Shown: positions 12,001 to 24,053, counted from the first letter of the stretch. The stretch is DNA of 64,000 bases from Planoprotostelium fungivorum (GCA_003024175.1 MDYQ01000021.1:62001-126000), one strand, 5' to 3'. Notes: generated from the letters alone by a model not told the origin. Program-made: numbers and translations.

Positions 12001-15000
12001 GGAGCTGATTCTCCATCGTGACACGCACCAGTGTCCACCGAGGTTAAGATCTCTCGCATCGAATACCTGCTCAACGGCAACGTATCTTTCATCCCCGTCT
12101 ATTATGACGCACAAGAAATAGGCTCACCAAGGGAAGATGGTCACATCGAAGCTTCCATCTTTGTTGCAACAGCGTGGAGCACGGACGAGTCAGGAGCTGC
12201 TATCATTCCACCTCTGAGACCCGAGTGAGTGGCATTAACCCGTTTCAACGTCCGATGACACGTTAAAGACAGAAGCAATCTCTTCAAGAGAAGAATCATT
12301 TCTTGAGATCTGCCGAGAGCATTCGCAGATTGAAGGTAATATTCATATTCACTTGAAGGTGAGATTTTAATTCGAGTAGGAGTGGTTTGTGCAGCAGGGA
12401 ATCGATCCGAATAACCCCAGGAATGCACATCTGATGCATCTGTTGAAGAGAGGCGATGTAGAAGATGGTGATGCGTCCAATCAAGCGAAAAGTTGCTCTC
12501 TCTTACACGATCACGTCGATATGCACATGACTCTACGACCAAATTATGAGCACAAGCGACGGAGAATGCTAAGGGTGAATAATCGAAATCGCCAAGTCTT
12601 TTCTCATCGTCAATCCACCGATGATCCACCATTCACTTCACCTTTAGAACCGTCAGAGACTGGGAGCGGACATCAAAGTGCAGCTGTTGGACCATCTCAT
12701 CACCCAAGAAAACATCGATCAATTGGAGAATCGAAAGAGTCACGATCCTCAGCCAGCGCAGAAAGAAGCTCAATCTCAGAGGGCCTTTTTGAGAGAAGTT
12801 CGAGCCTATCAGGCTACAACGGTCAAAGGGGTGAGAATATATGTATATCAAGTTATAAGTTTTCCCACCATTCATTTCTCTAACGAAGATAAGGATGTAG
12901 ATCGGAGGAGGAAGAAAATGCAATTGTACAGGGACATCTTGAACCCCCTCCCTCTCGTCAAATTTGATATCTGGGAGATCTTAGGTTCTATATTCAGACC
13001 TCGACGTGCGTTAAAACCGACCCGAAAGCCACGACAGTACGTCGTGGACAACAGTGACATCAAGGTGAGTGGAAACGATTCATCAACAACGAAAGTTAAC
13101 TAGATTGTAGGAATGTCAATTGTTGACGCAGATTGTAAGAGCTTACAACGTTCCTCACAGAACTGACGACGCCAATGACGTGGAGGCCTTGGATGATCAG
13201 GTGACCGATTCCGGAATTTTCATCACCGACGAATTCTTCAGGTCTGTCCTTACGTTCAAGTCACGTTTCAAGGTCAACAACATAGGACCAGAGTGGCCCA
13301 GGGTGTCAACGCTCAATGGAATGAGACCCTCCAATTTGACTTTCATCCTCCTGGTGACGACTTCTCTTCGAATAACCTATTGGAGACATCAGAAACCATT
13401 TGGATCGATCTCTTTGACGAGGTGACGATCGTAGAGACTGATCTTTGATTTAAAACCCGTCAGGTCATGGTGAACATTCACTTTGAAGGAGAGAATACAA
13501 ACGAGGTTCACCAGAGAAGAGAGAGAAGGTGGTTGGGTTCCTGTTCGCTGCCTTTCTCTGCCGTGTACGCCAACGGGAAGGTGACGAATCAGAAATCATG
13601 GTATAGACATAGGTGAACTATATGATAGGTAGAAGGGAATCTGTGGATCAAGAAGCCGATCTTCAGTCTCTCTCACAGTTCAGATACCAGTCGCAAGTGA
13701 ATCAACTCAAATGATTCTCTCGGATAAGCTGAAATCTTCCAGGTTTCACGATATGGGGATCATCAACATCAGAGAGACCACTCTCTCCATCTATTTTACG
13801 CTCGATCCTGCCCTGGGTAAGCCTCCACCAGATGTAGATGAAGATTACGTGGAGAATCCTAGCATCGAAGAGAGAGAGACGTTGAAGAGGGTGACGAATT
13901 GGATGGCCATGTCTAAATTGAGGTGAAATTATCGTCGAGAAGAGGCTTCTGAAACATGTAAAGCCATCCCAATCGAAATCTGAGACAGATTTTGCCCCAA
14001 AATTTAGACGGACAGACAGCTCTCGCCCTCCGTTACATCAGGTGATCATCTCCATCATCTTGTATATCTAACGTCAAACAGCCCTCTGGCACCACCACCG
14101 TCCATCTTAGAGATGGAAGGTCTGACAGAAGAGGTCAAAATAAGAGCTACAGTCCGTTTCGTCTCACTTATTCCGTTCTTGGAAGATAGCGTTACCTTCG
14201 TGGGTAAGACAAACGTGTGGGTTCATTCAGGGGTGGGATGAGATGCAACCGATCATGATTGATGGGTGTTCAGGAATTCCTCGAGATGAAAGCGGGAGAC
14301 GAAGAAGAGCACGCAGTGTTACTGTGTAATTACTTTCTCTATTTTGAATTGGACGCTTACGTCGTTGTTGGACACAGCGCAGAAGGTGATCACCTCATGA
14401 TCTCACGATCGCGATCAGCTGATCAAGTGATAGGCTCCTCTGCTTGTGTCTTGGTCCGATCAGTTGAGGGGACCCCTTCTCTGTGGAATCCCATCACAGG
14501 TGACCAGTACAGTGTCGACGTGCTGTGGTGCCCACTCAAATCGGTGTACATGATATTCAACGATAAGAATGTGAGCGATGACAATCGACGACGTCGCATT
14601 GACGTCATTCAGGCTTGGGCGAACACTCAGGAGAGTGAATCACCGTGGAAATTGGATTGGGACCTATCTGGAGAAGGCTGGCGTCCACTGTTCGATGCCA
14701 AGTGATGTTGAACTTTTTTCTTGCCACTCAAATTTCACAGTTTCCCCCTCCCTGCTGATATCGACAGCTTACAGCCCGAGAATCTGCCTTATCGTCAAAC
14801 TCCTGACGAGTTTGTGGAGGACCTGACATCAGACATCAACTCTGCATTGTCAGACATGATCAAGATGTCTGGACGATTCGTAACGCGGTGGCAGAGGTGA
14901 GGAGCTCAGAATCTTGTTTATCAGCTGAATGGTGAAGGGCGTGTTCGAAGGCATTACAGGAAGTACTCGATCGATGTGAAGCCGTTTATTTGGGATTAGA

Positions 15001-15339
15001 TCACTTTACGAATGATGAGGTATGAGAAGACAGTATTGATGCACCTGTTGAACGACTTCAACAGATTAGAGATGTGATCTCAAAATTCACCAACCTATAC
15101 GACATCGTTGGATTTCCCATCCAAACCAATTATACGGATATTGAAGAACTGGTTCAGGTGACTGATTCATACAGCATCCATTTGCCGTCACTCAGTCGTC
15201 GTTACAGATCGTTGAGAAGACGGGCATTCATCTTACGGACAATGAGAGAGCCGAGTTCGCTTTGGCGGTTCATGTCTTTCCTTACCCCAACCGCGTCTGC
15301 GCCATCTGGGTATTCATAGCAACCTGCGATCCGATCTGA
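9097..15339 (+). CDS. CC2D2A: CC2D2A-like ciliary transition-zone protein
   Basis: CC2D2A is part of the MKS module at the base of cilia, where it gates protein entry. The gene spans 6.2 kb in more than 20 exons. Order of parts: acidic/basic coiled-coil N-terminus (KRKKDEDPREADLEKGEG); the family domain near 9,900-10,500 (WTERSPVILPSGG, RYYNLDGFFVGKKPPVA, WFGSDGRMDN); helical region to 12.9 kb including the ISVNGRYVAKTKPRPLD C2-like strand set at 11,700-11,860; a second C2-like part ending EKRWLGS-type strands at 13,500 and TLSIYFTLDPALGKPP; then the inactive transglutaminase-like domain (EEHAVLLCNYFL, SVEGTPSLWNPITGDQYSVD, CPLKSVYMIFNDKN, WKLDWDLSG); and the closing ERAEFALAVHVFPYPNRVCA. Size and domain order match the animal protein (about 1,600 residues). 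ATG 9097 is the first in frame. Confidence 0.92.
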
Positions 15340-15349
15340 TGAGCGGGTC

Positions 15350-15357
15350 TATAAATA
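15350..15357 (+). promoter_or_regulatory. TATA-like box upstream of the GPR180/TMEM145-type gene
   Basis: TATAAATA sits 11 bp after the CC2D2A stop and about 62 bp before the next ATG. The spacing suits a core promoter and shows how little room separates genes here. Confidence 0.45.
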
Positions 15358-15411
15358 TGGTATTTTTCGGGGTCACATTTGGGAAATATGCTTTGAAGCA
15401 ACACTAACATC

Positions 15412-17010
15412 ATGTCCAAGCTGAGCCGCGACGAGCGGCAGATCACTGTGTTGTGGTGGGCTCTGTTTTTTGCCACGATGACGGCAACTGTAGAAGCAAA
15501 AGTCACGATAGAAACGATATCCACGAGTAGCTCATGGGTCTTTCTGGACAAGTTTTGTTTCGATTCATCAGGTGATTTAGACGTGATGCTGCGACGCAAG
15601 GTTGATATAGTTGTCAGGTGGTCGGCTCAATTTCGGTATCATACCAACGGCGAATACGATCCTTCCTCCTAATGCGACCATCGGTGAGAAGTTATAGACG
15701 TCGGTTCAAGTATTAACGGTCTCAGCCTTCTTTTCTGACGGAGCCTTTCGATGGCAAGCAGTTTATAAGAGTAATGCTCCATGTAGTTATAAGTTGTCTG
15801 CGTCTAATGCGTGAGATCGACCACATGAGGTGTCCAAATCTGACGATGACAGCAACTTTCCGGCGGGTGTCTTTCTTAATAATTCGGTTCCATTCGGTGT
15901 GGCGGGTGAGATTCCTCACTGGTGGTATGTGGTCCTGGCCAATTGCGACGGGGATGAGGTCGATTTCAAATTCAATATGACGAGTCTTAATGCTGGCTCG
16001 CAAGCACAGTTCTCGTACGACGAACAAGGTGAGTGACATTTGTATGTGAAGATACTACGTGTTTGCATCTCATGGACGTGTGTGTTGATGAGATCAGGTG
16101 TGTACCAGATGGGGCTGGCTTTCTCAGGTTATTTCGCTTTCATAATGCTGTGTGAGATCATCACTCTCATTCGGTGTTATCAGAGGAGAATGCACACAAC
16201 GGTGAGACATTTCACGGTTCAATGATCATCCAATGATCTTTTTGGAAGCTCATCTGGTTCATCGCCACAGCCATATTCTATCACCTTCTCTGTGCCGCAT
16301 TCTACGCAATTCATTACACCAAATACCAATCTGATGGTATAGGTTATTATGGATTATCACAGGCTGCCATTGGTGAGATCAGGCCCAGCGATCATCCCTG
16401 AATACAGTCAGGCATGCAGATGACCTCGCAGATCATCGTCCTCGTCATCATCATCCTCTTAAGCAAGGGCTATCCCGTCAGCACCAACCACGTCGAGCAG
16501 AAAAGACTCATCGTGGCCATTGTCTTCGCTTACTTTGCGAGTTACCTCGGTCTGTTCGTCTGGTTTCAAGTCGGTGTAGATCCGGCATTAGTGTGAGTGT
16601 AGACGATGACACACATCTCACCTTCTTTCAGATTATTCCTGTACGATAGCGTGCCCGGCTTGGTCATCTGTATCTTGAATCTAATCTTCGCGGCGTGGGT
16701 GGGCCGCGAGATCTACCGGACCGTGTATTACGAGAACAACTACGTGAAGAAGTCCATGTATGGACTCTTTGCCATCGCTGCCATCGGGTGGCTGTTGATC
16801 TTACCTCTCGTCACTCTCATCGCCCACTTCAGTCCGGACTACAACCGACAGAGAATCGTCACTGCTGTCTTATTCACCTTGTTTGCCGTGGAGTTCTCGT
16901 TCCTCTTCATCATATTCAGCCCCTTCCGCTACAACAAATTTTTTGCCGCCCTCGATCCAGACGAGACGGTAGAGTTTGGAACTAATAAGTCCCAAATTTT
17001 TCCAGAATAA
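15412..17010 (+). CDS. GPR180/TMEM145-type seven-helix membrane protein
   Basis: Belongs to the family with the 'rhodopsin-like GPCR transmembrane domain' (GpcrRhopsn4: GPR180, TMEM145), whose members are thought to act in vesicle trafficking or as receptors. The N-terminus is hydrophobic (WWALFFATMTATVEA), likely a signal peptide, followed by a luminal beta-rich domain. The hallmark HWWYVVLANCDGDEVDF stands just before the membrane part. Helices are seen at MGLAFSGYFAFIMLCEIITL, LIWFIATAIFYHLLCAAFYA, SQIIVLVIIILLSKGY, LIVAIVFAYFASYLGLFVWF, LVICILNLIFAAWVG, MYGLFAIAAIGWLLILPLV and ILFTLFAVEFSFLFII-like sequence near 16,870. The last exon ends FNKFFAALDP-like and then FGTNKSQIFPE. About ten exons. 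Ligand and signalling are unknown. Confidence 0.85.
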
Positions 17011-17072
17011 ATGTTACGATGTGTACGGCCTTCCATTTTTATTCCTTCCCTCGAAATCGGTTTGTATGTACA

Positions 17073-19804
17073 TCAGAAATCAAGACGTATGCGACTCGTC
17101 TTCTGTTGTTGGTTGTTCAGAATGGCTTGCAGTTCTAACACTTGCAGCTTAGCCTCGGCGTGCCCTCGCTCGTAAGCTTGATTGAATAATTGAAGGGCTT
17201 TGGTCAAGTTTTGCTTGACTCCTCTACCCTCCTTCGACATCATGGCGAGGTTGTACAGCCCATCACTGTGATTCTGATGTTACGTCAGGCGGTGAATGAT
17301 AGATGGAGATCGATTCACCTGCTCTGCACAGATCGAATACCATTTGAGAGCGGCTTTCAGATCTTGTTCCACGCCGATTCCTTCTTCATACATGATTCCC
17401 ATGTTGTTTTGAGCGTCCGTGTCGTTCTGCAGGAGAATGAGTGGGACCACCTCCTCTTCGTCTCATCGTGTAACAATATTGTTGGTATATCGATCGCATG
17501 TATCACCTCTGCAGCTGCCAGAGAATACCAATGAAATGCTTCGGCATAGTCCTGAAGCACGACGAGACCTTGGAAATAATAGGCCGCGATCTTATTCATG
17601 GCACGAGCGTGTTTCTATAAACAATTTCATTCGAACATCATACCATTTCATCATCTCACCCCTTCTGCAGCGTTCTGGAACCATTTGAAAGCCAATTTGA
17701 TGTTCTTATCATCGCCCAATCCTCGTTCGTGCATGATACCAATGTTGTACATCGCATCGAGACTGTTTTGATTCAGAGAAAATCTCGACATCCATAGTTC
17801 ATTACTTTCCACTATCAGATGCAGCCCGGAACAATCTACCCGCTTTTTCGTATTCCCTCTGAAGATCATCGATACACTTCACCTAATGATGACGAATCAC
17901 CTGAAGGAGATACTGGTATCCCAAGTTATTCATCGCATTGTGATTTCCCTTCTCCGTGGCTTTCATATAGTAACGTGTGGCCATGAGATTATCTTGCAGT
18001 ACCCCTGCATGGAATGAACGATGAGAGAATATTATTCTCACCTTTTCCCTCTTCGTAACAGATTCCGAGATTGTTGAGCGCGCTCGTATTTCCCTGGCTC
18101 TTCGTGAGATGGTTGCGACAGGTTGTAGTCTCACCTCTCTACTACTGCTGAGGAAGAGATCAACTGCAGTCTCGTAGCTCTGAATGACACCTTTTCCCTG
18201 GAAATAGAGGCTACCAAGGTTGTTTTTAGCCACAGCGTGACCACCTTCCACGGCTGATGCGTAGTACTTTGCCGCCTCTTCGTAATTCTGCTGTACACCT
18301 TTACCCTTCTCGTACAAATAGCCTTCAACTCCGTCAATTTTCGATCGAAGCCTATTCGAAATTTCGCATAGATCTCACCCAGATTGTTCATAGCATCAAA
18401 ATGACCCAGACTAATGGCCTCCGAATAATACTGGGTGGCGGTTTCAAAATTGACCGCCGTACCTCGTCCCAATTCATGCATACGTCCCAAATTGTTGATG
18501 GCTTCGACGTAATCTTGCTCCGCAGCCTTCTGGTAGAAGTGAAGAGCCTCGGCGTAATTCGTCTCCACGGCCAAACCTTGTTCGTACATCGAGGCTAGAT
18601 TATTCTGGGCGGGAGCGTAATTCATGGATGCGGCTGTCTATAATGCGTCAATCACCAGCTCTACCCACAGTGACGACAACAACACGTGCAACGTGTGACG
18701 CAAGCATTGCTTCCTTATACATCTCAATATCTCACCATGTACTGTTGGAATGCCTTCTCATAGCTCTGCAGAGTGCCGAAACCAAAAAAGTGTCGATCTC
18801 CAAGCAGAGTCAAGTGAAAAGATTCTTCTTCCTCGGTGCGAGCACCATCGAAAACATTCTGAGTCTCATTCAACGTGATGTTCTGTGTCTTTCCCATGTC
18901 TGCGGCTTGTTTCGAGATCGCCATGGTCAAATTGACTCCCAGATTATTGCTGTCTGTGATCACCTGCGCGGTGGTGAGATGACGAGACGTTGATTGATCG
19001 AGATGAGGAAACATCTCACGTCTCGTAATAGAGTGCGGATCTGTTTTCCGTATTTGATCTCTTGAAACAACTTCGTATTTCGAACTCTGACGACGAAGGT
19101 TCAGTGATGTCGAAATGTTGCGACGACTCTCACTTGTTCAGCAGAATCTCTGCACGAACGAGTGTCTTATCCAAACGGTCCAAGGCAGAATAAACACTCG
19201 CATTATCCAGATGATCTTCCAGGTCGGCCTTCCTCAACATGACCATCTCCTACAAATGTGTTGATGTCTAAAAGATGAAGGATCACCTCACCTTGGCTTC
19301 TGCTAATCGCTTCACCAATTCTTCACCATAGCCGATCTTTTTGGAGACGAGAGAAGACAAGAGACACACGGACACCAGCCTCTTTAATACGATCTCCGTG
19401 CAACCGACCTGAACGGCGTCAGGTGATGGATAGATGGCATCAGTCATCGTTACCTCACGAGGTCTCGCAGGAGAAGGCGATGTCGGCACATCTTTGGGAC
19501 TCACGCTCTGATTGAAAGACGACATGCTGGGCGATGTCTCCCCCAAAGCAATGTTCTCTGACGGAGTTCGTGTGACATGGATTGATGGACTGTTGGGAAA
19601 CGTAGAGAATGATAATCGCGGCACGAATGAGCCGCTCGATCTCAGGTCTTGTATCTCTTCGTGTGTGGAGACCAAATTGTTGTCACGCAGCATTAGATTA
19701 CTCCTTGTGAAGGTCTGTCTCAGCAGTGGGCTCGCCGTGCCTCGTGGCCTCATCAATATCCCATTGTGAGAACTTGACAAGCTGAGCCCTCCCGGACTAT
19801 GCAT
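17073..19804 (-). CDS. Sel1-like repeat protein with helical N-terminal domain
   Basis: A disordered Ser/Pro-rich start (MHSPGGLSLSSSHNGILMRP) is followed by a helical region: LKRLVSVCLLSSLV, GEELVKRLAEAK, MLRKADLEDHLDNASVYSAL, DRLDKTLVRAEILLNK. About ten Sel1 repeats (36-residue alpha-solenoid units) fill the rest; examples are AQNNLASMYEQGLAVETNYA, AINNLGRMHELGRGTAVNFE, AKNNLGSLYFQGKGVIQSYE, AMYNIGIMHERGLGDDKNI and NHSDGLYNLAMMSKEGRGV. Sel1 repeats mediate protein contacts in ER quality control, septation and signalling. Repeats lie in separate exons, introns falling near repeat borders. The helical region resembles the four-helix N-terminal domain of MLKL-like and fungal Sel1/kinase proteins, but that is by eye only. 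The gene ends 63 bp from the convergent membrane-protein stop. Confidence 0.85.
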
Positions 19805-20039
19805 GATGAGCCTGACGGCCGTTACGATGCGCGATGTGATTCAAATTTAACCTCGTTTCGATTTGTAGACACATTCAATCGCTCGTGGCAAATCATACAA
19901 TCTATGGTATCTCGTGGAGCATTATCACCCTAAACGGTTGTATGTCCACCAATATTGATGACGACGTGATGCAAACCGGTCGAGTTCTCATCTTGTTCAT
20001 ACCTGGGAAGGTGGATGGAGGCAGTTGACTACTATAGGG

Positions 20040-20327
20040 CAGATGTCGGCACATTCTGGGACCATTTGGTTTTCTTCCCATCGCCGCACAACACCCAAAC
20101 TCATGAGTTTCACGATAGGGGACGCACACCCTGACCTCATCAAACTCTCTTATCTTTCCACCGTGGGAACTGATCGACTGCAGTGCAGCAAGGCATCACC
20201 TGGACTAATGCGGAAGATGGAGGTTAAGAGGCCAGAAGACACGCTGGAACAGTTTCGAAGGCAGTCATTGTCATCTTGGATACCAAACTTCAGCTCTCCA
20301 CTGTGGGTGGATCGACGCAAGAGGTAG
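20040..20327 (+). CDS. Short unknown protein, family A copy 1
   Basis: Frame of about 95 codons from ATG 20040. Its end, KRPEDTLEQFRRQSLSSWIP followed by NF, closely resembles the end of the minus-strand frame at 20435-20713 (KPDQMLDALRRQTLSFSWEP, then NF). Two frames on opposite strands sharing a tail at protein level is good evidence that both are coded, since their DNA is not simply inverted. No known domain, signal peptide or membrane segment is seen. The upstream part (HRRTTPKLMSFTIGDAHPDL) may include an unrecognised intron. Confidence 0.5.
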   Translation, partial: QMSAHSGTIWFSSHRRTTPKLMSFTIGDAHPDLIKLSYLSTVGTDRLQCSKASPGLMRKMEVKRPEDTLEQFRRQSLSSWIPNFSSPLWVDRRKR

Positions 20328-20434
20328 CCGGTCGTGGACATACATTTTTGAGATAAAGAAGATGAGACGCAGGTCTCTTTCTTTTATGTACAGTCTCGAT
20401 GATGTGCTTTGAAAATTGGATCGAACCGTACATA

Positions 20435-20713
20435 TCAAACAGGCGTCGTGTCGACGAGTCTTTGGACATCCCTCCTGCATGGTGTGAAGTTTGGCTCCCA
20501 CGAGAATGACAGAGTCTGTCTTCGCAGTGCATCCAACATCTGATCTGGTTTCAATATGACCATCCTCCTCGTTTTCGTGAGACCGACCGGTGCCGACATT
20601 GGCGACATCGACCTTCTATAGCGGTCCCCACTTGCATCGGATGTCGATGTTGCCTTCCTCTTCATCCCCCCGCACCTCTCAGAGATTGTATGTACCTCTC
20701 CTGAAGAAGGCAT
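20435..20713 (-). CDS. Short unknown protein, family A copy 2
   Basis: Minus-strand frame ending VQRLVDTTPV. It carries a basic Ser-rich middle (MKRKATSTSDASGDRYRRS) and the tail block PVGLTKTRRMVILKPDQMLD then ALRRQTLSFSWEPNF, shared with the convergent frame at 20040-20327. ATG 20713 (MPSSGEVH) or the one inside at MKRKA could be the start. The frame stays open upstream to 20887 without an ATG, so another 5' exon is possible. The two genes stand tail to tail 107 bp apart, probably an inverted duplication that has diverged. No function can be proposed. Confidence 0.5.
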   Translation of the reverse strand: MPSSGEVHTISERCGGMKRKATSTSDASGDRYRRSMSPMSAPVGLTKTRRMVILKPDQMLDALRRQTLSFSWEPNFTPCRRDVQRLVDTTPV

Positions 20714-21078
20714 GGCAATATCTGATCTGTGGTTCTTCCTTGTCTGTGGGTGCACCCACAAGGTGGAAACCTTAACCGTTTTGGAATTCTCAGATGTTGT
20801 TCGTCTAACGTCAACACACGCCAGCAACAGCCGCGTCCTCGAGGCGGCGCTTCCTCTGTTGAAGGCAAAGATATGCTCTAAAGACACAGCAAGGTATGAT
20901 CGCTGCGTGGGGGCGGCTGTGGCCGCAGAGTGTCCCAGCGTTACCCGATCGGTGGAAGCGCTGGGAACGATAGAAATGTAGATTAAAAACGACAGTTATG
21001 CGTTTTATTCTATGCAGCACTGTCAGTCACGTGACGGAGGAGGGATTGGATTTCAGAATCGCATCGAACGATTAGAAC

Positions 21079-22632
21079 ATGGAGAAGTTGGTGCTCGTGA
21101 AGGGATCTGAGGAACAACAAGAGCAGACGTGGAAGAACCATTATGTGGAGTGGGGCAAGGGTCTGACTTTACAGCAACACATCGATCGTGAGAAGTTTCT
21201 CCTCGATAATTCTATCTTCGAGAGAGATTACCTGACTTCATGGTGATGGTCCATCGTTTCAACTCGATCTCATTTTCCATCAGGTGTCTTGTTCCTGAAG
21301 ACAAAAAGGATTCGACCGACATCCATTGTGCATGCGAGACGTATAGACGTCGTGTCTTGGTTTCTAAACCTAATTCCAGTGGATCTCGTGATGTATGCGA
21401 TCTTGCCAATCACCACCTCACACACTCAACAGGTTGAGGAACATGATTGTGAATCCGTAGCCTCCGTCTTCTGCCCCGAACAGTATAGACGAAGAGGTTA
21501 TGCCAGTCTCATGCTGTCTCTGTTATACAAGGAGATCTCGCCCGGAAGAGGTAATCACGGAGACGATCTACCTCTACATGGTAGCTGATGATGTTTCAGG
21601 TGCATCTTTCTTGTATTCAGACATCGGCACAGAGTTCTATTGGAAGTCCGGTGAGAGAGAGAAGGGTGGAGGTTATAAAGGTGAGGCTGGCAGGACGTAA
21701 AGACAGAGGTATAACTGAATTTCTCAGCTCAACCGACCGACATGCTAAACTTGTCCGTCGACACAAAGATGTCGGCAAAGGTCAGTGATCACGTAAATCA
21801 TCATCGTCACCATTCACATCACGATCGACATGGGAACATTGACATCATCCGTTTGAAGTTCATGCTGATGAGATGAAAACAGACAGAGGTATCCACCTCA
21901 GACGTCCAAAGAAAAGACGTTCGTGCCATCATCGAGAGGGACGTGACAACGTTAAGACATCAGCTAGCGCACGGTGGGGACATCACGGGCGACGTCTCAG
22001 ACAAAAGGTGAGAAGACGCGAGGAAGAGTTCCAGAGGTGCTGATGTCGATGATGTAGAGTCTGGTTCAGCGTAGTGCCCTCCATCGAGGCCATCGAGTGG
22101 CTGTTTGCGAGGACACTCTCTAACGAAGAACGATTGGGAAAGAAAGTAGAAGACATTTGGGGAGTTCAAACGGCTGGTGGGGACACGATGCATCTCGTCC
22201 ATCTCGGGATCACATTTCCATCTGATGCATCGTGTTCATCGTGTGCATCGTGTGCATGTGTGACTGATGTATCTTCGATAGATGGAGAGAGTTACGCTCT
22301 TTGGTTCTATGACTGGCCCGAAGACAATCTCGTCTTCTTGCGAATGAGATTGAGCCCATCGTCCGATCGATCGTCTGTAATGATTCGTTTCATCCAGAGA
22401 GCGATGGAGGTCGCGAAAGCTCAAGGACTAGAGAGAGTGAGACGTGATATGTTTAGAAGGTGACGACTCAATCGTGCAGGTGCACGTGTGGGACCCACCC
22501 AAAGACGCAGTCCGAGATGCAGGTTTAGACATCACCACTCGCGAGGATCACTTACCCAGCCTGTGTCTCTACGTTCATGAGGATATGGACAATGTCGTTT
22601 GGATGTGCAACGAGAAATACGCTTGGATATAA
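21079..22632 (+). CDS. LYC1-like GNAT N-acetyltransferase
   Basis: Related to yeast LYC1 lysine N-acetyltransferase. The N-terminal GNAT fold includes CLVPEDKKDSTDIHCACETY and VEEHDCESVASVFCPEQYRR followed by RGYASLML, the acetyl-CoA binding turn (R/Q-x-x-G-Y-A). The LYC1-type link FLYSDIGTEFYWKSG ('YSDIG..FY...GW') follows. The C-terminal domain reads AIEWLFARTLSNEERLGKKV, DGESYALWFYDWPEDNLVFL, and ends MDNVVWMCNEKYAWI. Lysine acetylation is the known role in yeast; the substrate here is inferred. The ATG at 21079 precedes EKLVLVKGSEEQQEQTWKNH and fits the family length of about 380-400 residues. Confidence 0.82.
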
Positions 22633-22827
22633 AGACATTCAGCTCTGCAAACTGGTCTCTTGTCTGTCGTGCGGCACCATCTCCATGTCTTATTGTCACA
22701 TATCTCGATATCGATGATGAAGAAGAAGAGACACCGACACGTGCAAGGAAAACTTAAAACTTTATCTAAGAGGCAGCTCTCTCCTCTCTGTACATTAGAT
22801 TCTCTATCTTTACATTCACGGCTTTCT

Positions 22828-24053
22828 CTATTCCACATATCGAGGTACCTCGTAGTGTCCGTGGACTTGTTTGAACTCGATGAGCTCTCGGTAGCGAGTC
22901 ATCCACAGCTCCTCTGATTTAGAAGAGGGAATCTCTTGTTCGTCCATCTCTTCCATCTGCATGCATGTCAGAGATCGGATGATGGGAGATGAAAGATGGG
23001 ATCACCTTTTCGATGAGAGGTTGTGTCTGAGCTTGAGCGGCCTGCTCGTCTATCTTCTGTTGGACCCACTTCCAATCGAAGCCGATCTTGTCTAACAATT
23101 TCTTTCTGTGGATGGGAAGATTACCTGTATGCCATTAGAACCGATCACCACCCCATGATGTTCTTTACCTTCGTACTGCAGACGTCTCTGATTGTAGACC
23201 CAGTTGTGAAGGGAGTTCCTCTTCAAGTTGGCCTTCTTCTTTCCAGATGATGTCCTCTTGCCAAGTCTGCCCTTGGGTTCATCTTTAAAGTTGGCACCTA
23301 ACATGAGACTGGGAGGGGCCAGGATGGAGGATGAGCGCGATCTCGAGCGGAGGCTGCGCTGGCTGTCCAATGCGGCGTCCTTGGCCTCGCTCTCATCGTA
23401 ATCGTCTTCAGAGTTTCTGGAATCATCCGAATGGGAGCTCTCATTGGCCAAACGGGGTGTGCTAAACTCGATGCCGATCATGCGAAGGAGTTCTACTCTC
23501 TCCTGTGAGAGGCCACCTCTGGAATGTTGGTCCAGTTGCCTCTGGATCCAATCCTGAATGTCTGAGTCGGCCTCACGGAGTGGCCCTCCTCCAATGCAGG
23601 TCTTCTTGGCAACAGAGAACATGTTCATCCAAGTCGAAGAGATGTCGGGGGAGGCTCTGTGGCGCTTGGCCAGAGGAGAGGTTGTGCTCTCGGCTGCGCG
23701 TTTATGTCTGTAGGCCTCTTCTTCGTCTCCCTCTTCATCGCTGGATATCCGTGAAGTTCTGAGCTGGGTAGAGAAGGCCTCCATCTTTTGCTTAAGAAGT
23801 GAAAGCTGTGTCGGTGTCAGAAAAACATCATGCTACCCCATAGTCCACACACCATCACGATGCCCTCTACCTCTTCTCCTACGCTGGGGTGGACGTTGTT
23901 GAAAGTTCTATCATTGAACTCCATGGGTGCCGATAAGGTAATGCCGCTACCAATGCTCAGCAGTGAGCTGTTGAGTAACGAAGGTACTGCCATTGTGGAT
24001 GTCATCTCTTTGCAAAGTCGTTCGATCACAGCCTCTCTGTGCATGCTTAGCAT
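22828..24053 (-). CDS. Helicase-associated (HA) domain protein, no helicase
   Basis: A long exon (23784-23092) starts MEAFSTQLRTSRISSDEEGD and is acidic and Ser-rich. Its second half carries ERVELLRMIGIEFSTPRLA, then after a basic stretch (LGKRTSSGKKKANLKRN) the motif LHNWVYNQRRLQYEGK, which is the 'W....R..Y..G' core of the helicase-associated domain. The last exons read RKKLLDKIGFDWKWVQQKID and end LWMTRYRELIEFKQVHGHYE-VPRYVE, another HA unit. HA domains are DNA-binding-like three-helix units first seen beside bacterial helicases and widespread as free-standing repeats in algae and diatoms. A 5' exon (ATG 24053, MLSMHREAVIERLCKEM) joins by a 47-base intron to LSLLKQKMEAF. No helicase motif is present. 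Likely nuclear, by composition. Confidence 0.7.
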
